Assembly: GCA_910584345.1 (NCBI GenBank)
Contig: CAJTZX010000016.1
Location: 1-63,656, forward strand
DNA from: an uncultured Eubacterium sp.
Lineage (GTDB): Bacteria; Bacillota; Clostridia; Lachnospirales; Lachnospiraceae
DNA length: 63,656 bases
Direction: 5' to 3'
Shown: positions 1 to 7,919 of the stretch, one piece after another
Numbering within the stretch: the first letter of the stretch is position 1
Layout of the letters: the number at the start of each line of letters is the position of its first letter
The notes under the pieces: generated by a model
The model's database searches: none
Told to the model about the DNA's origin: nothing
The model's input: the letters and a program-made list of their open reading frames with translations, nothing else
Program-made: the position numbers and the translations under genes

Positions 1-137
1 AAAGTTCGCAAGGCTCTCAAAGCTGTCTATCTTCCTTGTCGTGATGAATTTCTCCACATTGTCGGCTGACTGCAAGGCGGTTCGGTCGGATACTCTTCTT
101 AGGTGACAAGCTCCGCCGCCGTTTTCTCTTTACCGGG
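1..137 (-). pseudogene. Possible mobilisation-protein tail remnant
   Basis: Reading the minus strand one frame away from the neighbouring small gene gives an open stretch that runs off the window edge and includes QSADNVEKFITTRKIDSFES. This looks like the coiled, low-conservation part of a relaxase or mobilisation protein, but that is only an impression. It has no start codon of its own here and joins the preceding small gene through what looks like a frameshift. The sequence to the left of the window would settle its identity. Confidence 0.22.
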
Positions 138-241
138 TCCGGTATATAGGGGAGGCACATGCGCAGCTCATAAGTGACATCTGATTTCCCATAGCCTTCC
201 GTCTGGAAGATCAGGCGCTTTTCCATTTCGTTCAGTTCCAT
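17..241 (-). pseudogene. Small ICE-type hypothetical protein, frameshifted
   Basis: A well placed ATG at 241 follows a strong ribosome site (GGAG, with a second GGAG just upstream). The first 35 or so residues start MELNEMEKRLIFQTEG and contain YIPDPVKRK. They resemble short proteins encoded inside integrative and conjugative elements of gut Firmicutes, which is recognition from memory. After PDPVKRK the composition collapses into an Arg/Ser-rich tail. The frame two bases along instead reads KTAAELVT followed by a stop, which continues the expected sequence better. I infer a small indel near 125 and treat the gene as broken. It supports a mobile-element remnant at the left edge. Confidence 0.45.
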
Positions 242-358
242 GTGAATCTCCTTTCTCCTGAAAATGGGTACAAAAAAAGGACATTCACCTAAATAAAAGA
301 TGAAATGTCCTTTGGCATGTACGCTATTCAATTTTATATACAAAGCAGTTTGCCGCTG

Positions 359-653
359 TTACGCCGCTTTCTGCAAGTGTCTCTGTGTTACATTTCCATC
401 AATAAAAGGATGAATTCCCTCGAACTCAATATGAAACCGTGCAAGCCGGAGAATAATATGCTCTGTACTATTTCTATAAACTTCCAACAACTGTTCCATC
501 TTAGGCTGGATCAAATATGGCTGGACTGGCTCATGTTTGGCTCCCATAATCCTGACTGGAACTCTTCTGATTTGATTGTTTATTATTCCTTCATTTTGCA
601 AATCTGCAAACCCATTTTCTCTTTCATATAAAAGCTTACCATTCTGAACAATA
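359..653 (-). pseudogene. Fic-domain protein fragment
   Basis: The frame contains RRVPVRIMGAKHEPVQP and then RFHIEFEGIHPFIDGN, the typical run-up to and first half of the Fic active-site motif HPFxDGNGR. Fic proteins transfer AMP or related groups onto target proteins. Immediately after DGN the sequence departs into VTQRHLQKAA and a stop, so the GR half of the motif and the whole C-terminal part of the fold are missing. The frame is also open upstream through YERENGFADLQ without a convincing start codon. This is therefore an internal fragment of a fic gene and cannot encode a working enzyme. The break near 375 may be a mobile-element or deletion junction. Confidence 0.7.
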
Positions 654-1291
654 TATATATATTTCCACCCCAGCCTGCCCCAGCTTCATCCATCCTGTTT
701 TGTTTCCTTTGGAAAACTGCACATAAAAATAATCCTGAACATATTTCAGTTTTGTTAGTTTTAAAATATCCTTGGGATTAGCCGTATACGACAGCTGTTT
801 TAAATCCGTATTCTTATAAAAGCGAATCTTCCTCATCGCCTGAAACTGATTTTTTTGAAAAAGGCTGCCATAGGGATCTTCGTTTATCGTCATCGTCCCA
901 GCCAAAGTACTTTTTGCATGCATTGTATTGGACTTTAGCCTTAGCTTCCCTTCTTTTAATACATAGGCACTCGTCCATTTTACCTTGCCAATCTCATCAA
1001 ACTGCATCTGGTAATTAATAAGAATCTTAGAATCTGTCACGCTTTTTACTTCTGCCCATGAATTTGTGATATGATACTGCTCTTCCAGCAACTTCGCCAC
1101 TTCTGAAAGCTTTTGCCTGGATCGGTCATAAACATAAAAACGATCCGTAATTACATAGTCATTGTCTGAATTTGTAACGATACGCAAAAAAATATTTGAT
1201 TCATCTAATGCTATATAATCCGCTGTAACCTGGTTGATATCCAAATCGTCATAGGACAATACTTCTTTTCCATCCACCAAAAAACAGACAT
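636..1291 (-). pseudogene. Hypothetical protein with probable start-proximal frameshift
   Basis: The main frame gives about 214 residues with no family I recognise. The C-terminal half includes YFYVQFSKGNKTGWMKLG, which is reminiscent of an SH3-like wall or binding domain. A consensus AAGGAGGA at 1302-1309 points to an ATG at 1291. That ATG is in a different frame: it reads M-S-V-F-W-W and stops early. One extra T in the six-T run at 1279-1284 (minus strand) would restore M-S-V-F-L-V-D-G-K-E continuous with the main frame. The 3' end passes through an AT dinucleotide run (651-662) before a short odd tail, next to the Fic fragment. Both ends therefore look damaged, or the T-run is phase variable. 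Confidence 0.45.
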
Positions 1292-1414
1292 TAGAAAAAA
1301 ATCCTCCTTTTTATAAAAACTGCAATACATTTTGCAAAAAAACATCTTTTATCTATATTGGGTTACAAGTTAGTTTGTGTTCGATGTACGAATACTAAAC
1401 AATATCATATATAA

Positions 1415-1449
1415 AAGCCAGCCGGTTCTGCTTTTGAACCAGCTGGCTT
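1415..1449 (-). terminator. Rho-independent terminator of gudD
   Basis: AAGCCAGC and GGTTC pair with GAACC and GCTGGCTT around a short loop. On the minus strand the stem is followed by a TTTTATATAT run, about 55 bases past the glucarate dehydratase stop. Confidence 0.8.
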
Positions 1450-1505
1450 ATGCTGCCTTCCTAATTTTATCTACATCTGATATACAGCCCCTTGAATACT
1501 TTTTT

Positions 1506-2831
1506 CTATCGCACCAGACAAGGTTTTTTTGCATCAAACTTCCAGCCCGGAATCAAATACTGCATCCCTGCTGCATCGTCTCTGCCGCCCAGACAGCGTT
1601 CCTTATACAGTTCATGCGCCTTTAAAATCTGTTCCATATCTGCTTCCACACCAAGCCCTGGACGATTCGGTACAGCTACACATCCATCCACGATCTTAAG
1701 CGGCTCCTTTGTCAGTCGTTCTCTGCCTTCCTGCCAGATCCAGTGCGTATCCAGTGCATTGTATTCTCCTGGAACTGCAGCGCCAACCTGTGTAAACATC
1801 GCCAGTGAGATATCAAAATGGTTATTTGAATGTGAACCCCAGGTATATCCAAAATCATGACACATCTGCGCTACCCGAACCGATCCGCTCATCGTCCAAA
1901 AATGCGGATCCGCCAAAATTATATCAACTGCCTGTGATTCCAGCGCATGGCCGACCTCGCGCCAGTCTGTAGCGATCATATTCGTAGCGGTCGGGAATCC
2001 GGTTCTTCTACGAAATTCACTGACAATTTCACGTCCGGAATACACACCTTCCGCTCCACATGGGTCTTCACAATAAGTTAAAATCCCCTGCATTCCTTTG
2101 ACATACTCCACAGCTTCTTCCAAAAGCCATCCACCGTTTGGATCCAGGTCAATCCGTGCATCTGGAAACTCTTTCTTCATCGCACGGATCACTTTCATTT
2201 CTTCATCGCCTTTTAATACACCGCCCTTTAATTTAAAATCAGCGAATCCATACTTTTCCTTCGTCGCACGCGCCATTGCTACAATCGTTTCTGCATCTAA
2301 CGCTTCTTCGTTACGCAGACGATACCATTCGCAATCCGAATCCAGCTCTGAATCATACGGCAAATCAGTTTTTTTGCGGTCACCAACGAAAAACAGATAT
2401 CCAAGCATCCGCACTTTATCACGCTGCTGTCCATCGCCCAGTAGCTCGCAGACCGGAACACCAAGATATTTTCCTAATAAATCCAGACACGGCGCTTCGA
2501 TTGCTGTAACCACATGTACACCTGTACGCAAATCAAACGTCTGATTTCCCCGTACATCGTTCTCTCCTTTGGAATCCAGATGTGCCTTCACCTTTAACAG
2601 CATACTTTTATACTGTGCAATGTCTGTGCCTTCTACAATCGGGACACATTCCTTTAAGGCATTCGTAATCTTTTCTCCTCCAGGAACTTCACCGATTCCC
2701 ATTTCACCGTTATCTGCATACAATATCACAATGTTCCTCGTAAAAAACGGTGCATGTGCCCCACTTAAATTCAGCTCCATACTGTCTTTTCCTGCTACCG
2801 GATACACTTCCATTTTCGTAATCTTTGGCAT
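1506..2831 (-). CDS. gudD: Glucarate dehydratase
   Basis: This enolase-superfamily enzyme dehydrates D-glucarate (and L-idarate) to 5-keto-4-deoxyglucarate in the cytoplasm, the entry step of glucarate catabolism. At 441 residues it is the normal family length. The catalytic set is visible: FKLKGG with the KxK lysines at 200 and 202, metal ligands D230 (in DLDPNGGW), E255 (in CEDP) and N284 (in ATNMIATDW), and the general-base histidine at 334 in GSHSNNH. These sit at a constant offset of five from the numbering I recall for the E. coli enzyme. The start ATG follows an AAGGGAGG ribosome site. The gene stands alone and is divergent from a LysR-type regulator, which probably controls it. No aldolase, kinase or transporter gene is adjacent. 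Confidence 0.93.
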   Translation of the reverse strand: MPKITKMEVYPVAGKDSMELNLSGAHAPFFTRNIVILYADNGEMGIGEVPGGEKITNALKECVPIVEGTDIAQYKSMLLKVKAHLDSKGENDVRGNQTFDLRTGVHVVTAIEAPCLDLLGKYLGVPVCELLGDGQQRDKVRMLGYLFFVGDRKKTDLPYDSELDSDCEWYRLRNEEALDAETIVAMARATKEKYGFADFKLKGGVLKGDEEMKVIRAMKKEFPDARIDLDPNGGWLLEEAVEYVKGMQGILTYCEDPCGAEGVYSGREIVSEFRRRTGFPTATNMIATDWREVGHALESQAVDIILADPHFWTMSGSVRVAQMCHDFGYTWGSHSNNHFDISLAMFTQVGAAVPGEYNALDTHWIWQEGRERLTKEPLKIVDGCVAVPNRPGLGVEADMEQILKAHELYKERCLGGRDDAAGMQYLIPGWKFDAKKPCLVR

Positions 2832-2968
2832 TCTAAAATCCTCCCTTTTTTATTTTTCTCTTGCAATTTTGATATATTTATTGTATAAAGAAAGGAAGAA
2901 TTAGTCAAATTACTATTTTTTGTATACTCACTAAGCAAAACTTATAGTTAAAGCTTACATATCACAGC

Positions 2969-2986
2969 ATTTCATATCCATGAAAT
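2969..2986. promoter_or_regulatory. Candidate LysR operator
   Basis: A perfect inverted repeat ATTTCAT-N4-ATGAAAT lies in the 260-base region between gudD and the divergent LysR gene. It contains the T-N11-A layout typical of LysR-family sites. A shorter palindrome TCATATGA follows at 2991-2998. Confidence 0.6.
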
Positions 2987-3010
2987 TCCGTCATATGATA
3001 CAATCAAGCA

Positions 3011-3043
3011 CAATAAAATACAATATCCAATAAAATACAATAT
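3011..3043. repeat. Two tandem 16-bp direct repeats
   Basis: CAATAAAATACAATAT occurs twice, at 3011-3026 and 3028-3043, so the copies sit 17 bases apart. They lie just upstream of the LysR gene start and may be additional regulator contact sites or promoter elements. Confidence 0.75.
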
Positions 3044-3091
3044 TCTATGAAATAAGCCAAATTTTACAGTTTTCAAACAGGGGGATAATTT

Positions 3092-3997
3092 ATGGATCTT
3101 CGGCAGATTGAATATATCGTAAAGATTGCAGATGAAGGAAGCATTACGAAAGCGGCGGCACAGCTGTATATCTCGCAGTCCGGCTTGAACCAGCAGCTAT
3201 TAAAACTAGAAAAAGAACTTGGTGTGCCGCTGTTTCACCGCAGCAAATATGAGCTGCGCCCGACACAGGCAGGACAAATCTATCTGACATATGGACGCCG
3301 CATACTGGAAGAAAAACGAGAAGCTTATGCACGGATTCATGACCTTGCTAAAAATAATACCGGATCTTTGCGGCTCGGATTAACGCCAGAGCGTGGCACA
3401 ACGATGTTATTACATATTTACGCAGATTTTCATGCACAATTTCCGGATATCACGATTGAACCGGAAGAAATCCATGTGAAAAAACAGCTTACCATGCTTA
3501 TGCAGGATTATCTTGATATCGGCTTTGTCACGCTGACCGATCAGGACAAACTGCCTGGCATGGAGTTTGTCCATATTAAGACAGAGCCTGTTTTGCTTGG
3601 CATCCCGCGCACCCATCCGCTTGCCGCCCGTGCCGCCACTCCTTACGGCCCTTACACAGAAATTGACCTGTCACTGTTTGCAAAAGATCCCTTTATTTTG
3701 ATGTTTAAAGGCTCTACGCTGCGTGGCGTTATTGATCCTTTATTTGAGAACGCCGGATTTCTTCCGCATATCCTGTTTGAAACAGCCAGTAACCGTACCT
3801 TATATACGATGGTAAAAAAATCTATGGGATGTACGCTCATTCCCGAAACTTACGCTCTGGAACAGGAAAGCATCGCCTATTTCAGCCTGCCGCAAAAGCC
3901 TGCCTGGGAACTCGCGATTGCTTACCGCAAAGGACATTATCTGTCAGAACCGGCCAAAGCGTTCATCCGGCTTGCCAAAAGCTACTGGACAGCTTAA
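3092..3997 (+). CDS. LysR-family transcriptional regulator
   Basis: This 301-residue protein has the standard LysR layout. An N-terminal winged helix-turn-helix occupies residues 1-60 (MDLRQIEYIVKIADEGSITK, then SQSGLNQQLLKLEKELG). A periplasmic-binding-protein-like effector domain runs from about residue 90 to the end. LysR proteins usually activate a divergent target gene when a pathway metabolite binds, and often repress themselves. Here the divergent gene is glucarate dehydratase, so glucarate or a related sugar acid is the likely inducer, by inference from context. The start follows an AGGGGGAT ribosome site seven bases upstream. A palindrome and two direct repeats lie in the shared control region. 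Confidence 0.92.
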   Translation: MDLRQIEYIVKIADEGSITKAAAQLYISQSGLNQQLLKLEKELGVPLFHRSKYELRPTQAGQIYLTYGRRILEEKREAYARIHDLAKNNTGSLRLGLTPERGTTMLLHIYADFHAQFPDITIEPEEIHVKKQLTMLMQDYLDIGFVTLTDQDKLPGMEFVHIKTEPVLLGIPRTHPLAARAATPYGPYTEIDLSLFAKDPFILMFKGSTLRGVIDPLFENAGFLPHILFETASNRTLYTMVKKSMGCTLIPETYALEQESIAYFSLPQKPAWELAIAYRKGHYLSEPAKAFIRLAKSYWTA

Positions 3998-4008
3998 CCC
4001 TTCCTAAT

Positions 4009-4032
4009 AAGAGGCGTCCTAAGACGCCTCTT
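4009..4032 (+). terminator. Terminator after the LysR gene
   Basis: AAGAGGCGTC-CTAA-GACGCCTCTT forms a perfect 10-bp hairpin 12 bases after the LysR stop codon. The downstream U-run is weak. Confidence 0.75.
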
Positions 4033-4078
4033 CATGCCAATTATTCAATCCCGGCAAACAGCTGTTCAAAATCTATTT

Positions 4079-4330
4079 TTATATGTGGAAAATGAACAAA
4101 GTAGTTTCATTTTTTCCTTCTTTTTTATAAAATAAAACAAAATTTGCCGCAGAAGAAAATACAAGGAATCCCTGTTTCTTGAGTTCCTCCTCCAAAAACT
4201 CCCGTTCCCGCCTGACATATTTTTTAGTTTCTATTAGATATTCCTTTTCTTTTGCACAAGCACAGCCTGCTTCCTGTGCAAAGCCGGAAAGGTTCCACTC
4301 AGGCAATTGTCCTGCAATTTTTGCAAGAAG
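4079..4330 (-). pseudogene. cobD: cobD (threonine-phosphate decarboxylase) C-terminal remnant
   Basis: Residues GQLPEWNLSGFAQEAGCA followed by KEKEYLIETKKYVRREREFL and GFLVFSSAANFVLF match the C-terminal part of HisC-like PLP enzymes of the CobD type. CobD makes the aminopropanol phosphate linker of cobalamin. The PLP-lysine half is absent. The fragment is joined directly, in another frame, to the end of the cbiB remnant, so a deletion removed the 3' end of cbiB and the 5' half of cobD. The last residues (NETTLFIFHI) also look like read-through beyond the true gene end. It cannot encode a functional enzyme. This is the most distal of five damaged cobalamin genes behind the riboswitch at 6640-6862. 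Confidence 0.75.
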
Positions 4331-4839
4331 CCCAAAAAGCCGCCAGGCAGTAGAAACGCTACTGCAATCATCAGACATGCGCTGATTCTTGCCGGAATAT
4401 AATTAACGGCATCATCCAGCTTTGCAGCTGCTTTGCCAAAATACAGATAATTTTCATTCTTATAACCAACCATGGAATCCATGGTGTTTACCGCTTTATA
4501 GAAAAAACCAAGAACCGGCCCTCCCATCGCCAGATACAGCATCGGTGCTATCACACCGTCCGATGTATTTTCAGCCACCGTCTCTATCGCTGCCTTTGCG
4601 ATACCCTCATCATCCAGGCAATCCGTATCCCTGCCTACAATCATGGAAACAGCCGCCCTTGCCTGCGTCAGATTTCCTTCTTTTAAATACCGGCAGACTT
4701 TCATACTTTCTACCCTCAGACATTTTACCGCAAGAATCTGCCAGGTCATCAGGCATTCCAAAATTGTCCCCGCATAAGGATCTCCGATCATCAGATCTAA
4801 GAAAAAGCCTCCTGCAAAGGCAATTACATGATATTTCAT
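4234..4839 (-). pseudogene. cbiB: cbiB (adenosylcobinamide-phosphate synthase), internally deleted
   Basis: The frame carries clear CbiB signatures: GRDTDCLDDEGIAKAAIETV, then ENTSDGVIAPMLY, then YKAVNTMDSMVGYKNE and KLDDAVNYIPARI. CbiB is the membrane enzyme that attaches aminopropanol (phosphate) to cobyric acid. The N-terminus begins GGFFLDLMIGDPY but then jumps straight to ILECLMTWQILAVK, so about 60 residues with the first membrane segments are missing. The C-terminal membrane part is also gone and the frame ends in unrelated sequence from the cobD fragment. The start ATG at 4839 overlaps the cobC stop as ATGA, which shows the old translational coupling. Confidence 0.85.
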
Positions 4840-5374
4840 ATTTCCACAGCTTCCTTTATCCAAATCTCATCGTTTCGTTCTGTTTCTTTCCTACTCCATA
4901 ATACAGCATCTTTTTTCCAACCGCCTATCTGGCACAGATATCCTCTGCCGTTTGCAGCCTGATAGTCAAAATATCCTTTTTGGCATCCTCTCGTTCCATA
5001 AGAACTCAGTAATGCCATAATGGTTCCCCCATGGACAATCGCAGCAGCCCGAACCGGGCCCTTTTTATTTTCTGTCCCAGAATTTGTCTGTGCCTGCTGC
5101 AATCCTGTGCACATCCTTTGAAATCCACTTGCGCACCGCCTGATAAATGCCTCCCTGCTTTCTCCGCCAGGAAAACTTATCGTCCCTGCGCCGTTTCCAC
5201 ACATCGTTTCATCGGACTGGTAAACAGATAATCCGCCTGCGGATACAGATTTTGCTCCTTATAGGACAGCAAAACCTGCATCCCTTGTTCCGTAAGCGGC
5301 TCATCTGTTTTTCCCAAATACCGCCGCTGTGCGTTTGCCTTCGTTTCCCCATGACGGATAAATGCCAGTATCAT
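4836..5374 (-). pseudogene. cobC: cobC (alpha-ribazole phosphatase), frameshifted and deleted
   Basis: The N-terminal frame (5177-5374) reads MILAFIRHGETKANAQRRYL and then FTSPMKRCVETA, the histidine-phosphatase RHG motif and its downstream signature. The C-terminal part lies in another frame (4836-5204): ISFPGGESREAFIRRC and AAAIVHGGTIMALLSSYG, with the second catalytic histidine. The segment expected between CVETA and FPGGES is largely missing. CobC removes the 5' phosphate from alpha-ribazole phosphate or cobalamin phosphate in nucleotide-loop assembly. The start overlaps the upstream cobU stop as ATGA. Both halves are recognisable, so the decay is recent, but no intact protein can be made. 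Confidence 0.85.
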
Positions 5375-5862
5375 TTGATTTTCTGCCCGATTCCGCATAT
5401 CACCCGCTCCACTTCTTCTGCTTTTTGCGCAAGCTGTATTAATATTCTGCCGGTCCTTTCCCTGTATTCTCTTTCAAACGCCTCGACCGGTACAATCCCA
5501 TTCCCGATTTCATCACTAATGATAATACAATTGTCGTTACGATGCAAAAACGACTGCACCTCCTCTTCTGGGCAGCTTCCATCCTTTTTAGCCAGCGGAA
5601 AAGAAACTGCACTGATCCCCGATAAGCACCTTGAAAGGAAAAAACCACTGCATACCAGCTTTTGAAGTTCTTTTGTTCCTATCTCTGACAATGCACCCAG
5701 ACAGATCAGCCCATATACCGCCAGCATTATGACTGCAAACGCGCCAATAAGGGAATCCTTTAAGATTTCCAGCTTTCTTTCCTTCGGCTGGTAAGAATGT
5801 ATCGCATCCATGGTATCCATGAATCCGTCAGCATGAAGCCCTCCCGTTATTGTCATATCCAA
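5371..5862 (-). pseudogene. cobS'-'cobU fused remnant
   Basis: The first part (TITGGLHADGFMDTMDAIHS, then KLEILKDSLIGAFAV) is the characteristic metal-binding and membrane region of CobS, adenosylcobinamide-GDP ribazoletransferase. It lacks its N-terminus. After about residue 100 the same open frame continues as NCIIISDEIGNGIVPVEAFE and then LAQKAEEVERVICGIGQKIK, the C-terminal part of CobU, the adenosylcobinamide kinase and guanylyltransferase. The CobU P-loop half is absent. A single in-frame deletion has therefore fused a CobS fragment to a CobU fragment. The open frame is real but the protein would lack both active sites. An expressed chimera cannot be excluded from sequence alone. Confidence 0.8.
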
Positions 5863-6495
5863 GCTCTTTCACCTGAGACTGCATCTGGCTATAGGAAACT
5901 TTAGCTGCATGGGAAGTATCATGTCCCAGGAATACAAACGCGGCTCCCTCTTCCTTTGCGGCAGCCAGACTATCATATCCTGCATCGCTTACCGCTTCTT
6001 CTGTCAGCGCCTTAGCTACCGCCTCTTTATCTGCATTGACATCATCCGCAGCCGTGCCAACTGCTCCAAGAAGCGGCTCCGCAACTTTTACTGTCTCAAA
6101 CTTACTACGATATGCCTCCACGCTCTCCATCAGCTCATCGTACTCTGCGCCATGCATCAGATGCGTAGGCTGTATGACCAGATTCTTTACTCCGTTTTGT
6201 ACCGCACGCTCTAATGCCTGATCCATATTATCAATAAATTCATGATCCCGCGCCTGCACATGGTTGATAATAATCTGTGCGGTAAACGCCCTTCTTACCG
6301 ACCAGTCGGGATTTGCTTCCTGTATTGCATCTTCATCCCCTTAATATCGTCTACACGGCTGTCATTAAAAGAAGTGCCAAAGATGACCACTAAAATTTCA
6401 TTTTCACCGATTTCATCCTGATTACGCGGATCATCTTTAGAAGCGTCGCCTGTATCCCTGCCTGCTTCGTTTCCCGCAGATGCCTCCCGATCATT
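5845..6495 (-). pseudogene. cbiK: cbiK (sirohydrochlorin cobaltochelatase), broken
   Basis: CbiK inserts cobalt into sirohydrochlorin at the start of anaerobic cobalamin synthesis. The N-terminal strand ILVVIFGTSFNDSR is visible at about 6347-6390, but the frame then breaks near 6340. It resumes as ANPDWSVRRAFTAQIIINHV and KNLVIQPTHLMHGAEYDELM. The second catalytic region reads FVFLGHDTSHAAKVSYSQMQ, where families normally have HGTSHA. The C-terminal third is lost at the junction with cobS near 5857. Upstream of the catalytic domain the frame is Asp/Glu/Ser-rich, like the linker of an exported or lipid-anchored CbiK, but no signal peptide remains. It is the first gene after the riboswitch terminator. 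Confidence 0.8.
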
Positions 6496-6502
6496 TACGG
6501 GG

Positions 6503-6538
6503 TATAAAAAAATCCTTTACCACTACGGTAAAGGATTT
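6503..6538 (-). terminator. Riboswitch expression-platform terminator
   Basis: AAATCCTTTACC pairs with GGTAAAGGATTT around a 5-base loop, followed on the minus strand by seven T residues. It lies between the cobalamin riboswitch and the cbiK remnant, the expected place for a transcription-attenuation hairpin. Confidence 0.85.
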
Positions 6539-6639
6539 GTACACAAATAAACCTGCAAAACAACTGTCCGGTTATTTTACAAGTTTAAACGTACAACCAG
6601 TTACTCGTGGCCTGAAACAAATGCTCTCCTGTAAATATT

Positions 6640-6862
6640 CCTAAAAGCAAATGCTTCTGTACAGCATTCAGGCAGGTCTCCCGGCTTAAAGATCTCGGTT
6701 TATCAACCATCGCATCGGCCATCTTCCCAGGAAAGGATTTCCCTGATTCCCAGTGATATCGCGGCGTCAGCTCTCTAATTACGGTGACGAGTTCGTACAG
6801 GACTTCCACCTGTTTCCCTTTTCACCAAAACCAATGCTTTACGCATTGTTTTGACACCTAAA
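6640..6862 (-). ncRNA. Cobalamin riboswitch
   Basis: The minus-strand leader contains the conserved landmarks of the adenosylcobalamin riboswitch: GGGAAACAGGTGGAAGTCC, then CACTGGGA, CTGGGAAG, and the B12 box AAGCCGGGAGACCTGCC at about 6671-6687. A strong terminator hairpin follows 100 bases downstream, which suggests transcriptional attenuation when B12 is plentiful. The aptamer core looks undamaged although every cobalamin gene after it is broken. The boundaries given are approximate. Confidence 0.9.
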
Positions 6863-6934
6863 TGCTATCTATTCAATTTATCAGAGTATATCACATTTGT
6901 CGTAATGTCAATAAGCGAATATTCATCAATACTG

Positions 6935-7807
6935 TCAAACACTTGTTCTTCTGCGCTTTTCACACCTCTTTTCCCAGCGCAACTCAATCTCTTTATAATA
7001 AAAAGCATTCAGCTCCGCACAAAACAGCAGAATATACATACAAAAATAAATCCAAAACATCGTAAGTACAATCGTTGTCAATGAACCATACATAGAAAAT
7101 CCGTTAAAATAACCTACATAAACCGAAACTCCGACCGAAAACAAATACCATACGACAGTACAAAGCACTGCTCCCGGCAGCTGATTGTGAAAATTGATTT
7201 TGTGTCCAACCACTTCTCTGCGGTCAGGCAGTGAATAAAAAGCCATCATCACAATCAAAATCATAATCGGTGTAATAATCAGTATTCGAAAATCCAAAAT
7301 TTTCGACACTACGCCTCCGATGACTGGCAAATAATAAATCAAAAGCTCTTCCAGTGACCGTCCAAAAATAATCAGTACCAAAAATATAACAATCGCAACA
7401 AGGAAGCTAAACGTATAAATAATCGCCTTCATCCGCAAAATCAGCCAGCTTCGTTTTTCCTTCACGCCGTTTACCTCATCCAGCCCGTCAGAAAGGTAAT
7501 GCAGTCCTTTCGAAGCAGACCAAATGGCAACAACTGCCGTCGTAGATAAAATACCTGTTGATTCGGAAAATACTTCATCTAATATCGTAATAATGATCGG
7601 CTCCAAATAATCCGGCAAATACTGGTGCACCCACTGCAGCAGCATTGCTTCTGATATCGGCGTATACTGAATGAGCGTGATAAAAAACATTATCAGCGGC
7701 ACAAGCGACATCATAATAAAAAACGCCGTTTGCGCCGCATAGGCGCCAATATTATCTTCTTTACATTTATCCAGTAAACGCAGACTGTCTAAAAATATCC
7801 GTTTCAT
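6935..7807 (-). CDS. YihY/BrkB-family inner membrane protein
   Basis: This 290-residue polytopic protein matches the YihY/BrkB family: AAQTAFFIMMSLVPLIMFFI near the N-terminus, SASKGLHYLSDGLDEVNGV in the first loop, and FHNQLPGAVLCTVVWYLFSV before the last helices. About six transmembrane segments are visible and the C-terminus is basic (RWEKRCEKRRR). The family's function is not settled; some members were once called ribonuclease BN in error. The gene is transcribed alone between the cobalamin pseudogene island and a repeat element. The start is an ATG after GGAAAG. Confidence 0.88.
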   Translation of the reverse strand: MKRIFLDSLRLLDKCKEDNIGAYAAQTAFFIMMSLVPLIMFFITLIQYTPISEAMLLQWVHQYLPDYLEPIIITILDEVFSESTGILSTTAVVAIWSASKGLHYLSDGLDEVNGVKEKRSWLILRMKAIIYTFSFLVAIVIFLVLIIFGRSLEELLIYYLPVIGGVVSKILDFRILIITPIMILIVMMAFYSLPDRREVVGHKINFHNQLPGAVLCTVVWYLFSVGVSVYVGYFNGFSMYGSLTTIVLTMFWIYFCMYILLFCAELNAFYYKEIELRWEKRCEKRRRTSV

Positions 7808-7825
7808 AGTTTCCCTTTCCGGCTA

Positions 7826-7882
7826 AGGAACTGTAAAGAAAAATCCTGCAGACTATTTGCAAGTTATTTCTTTACAGTTCCT
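7826..7882. repeat. Dispersed inverted-repeat element, family A copy 1
   Basis: A perfect 16-bp inverted repeat (AGGAACTGTAAAGAAA at 7826-7841, TTTCTTTACAGTTCCT at 7867-7882) encloses 25 bases. The right half (7852-7882) matches 54562-54592 with four differences in 31 bases, so this is one member of a dispersed family. Confidence 0.85.
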
Positions 7883-7919
7883 AAACTCCTATCTTATATA
7901 ACTTTAATATGAAAGACCT

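Noticed and set aside
6585..6809. 74-codon open frame on the minus strand
   Set aside because: It lies inside the cobalamin riboswitch and its conserved elements, so it is a shadow of structured RNA.
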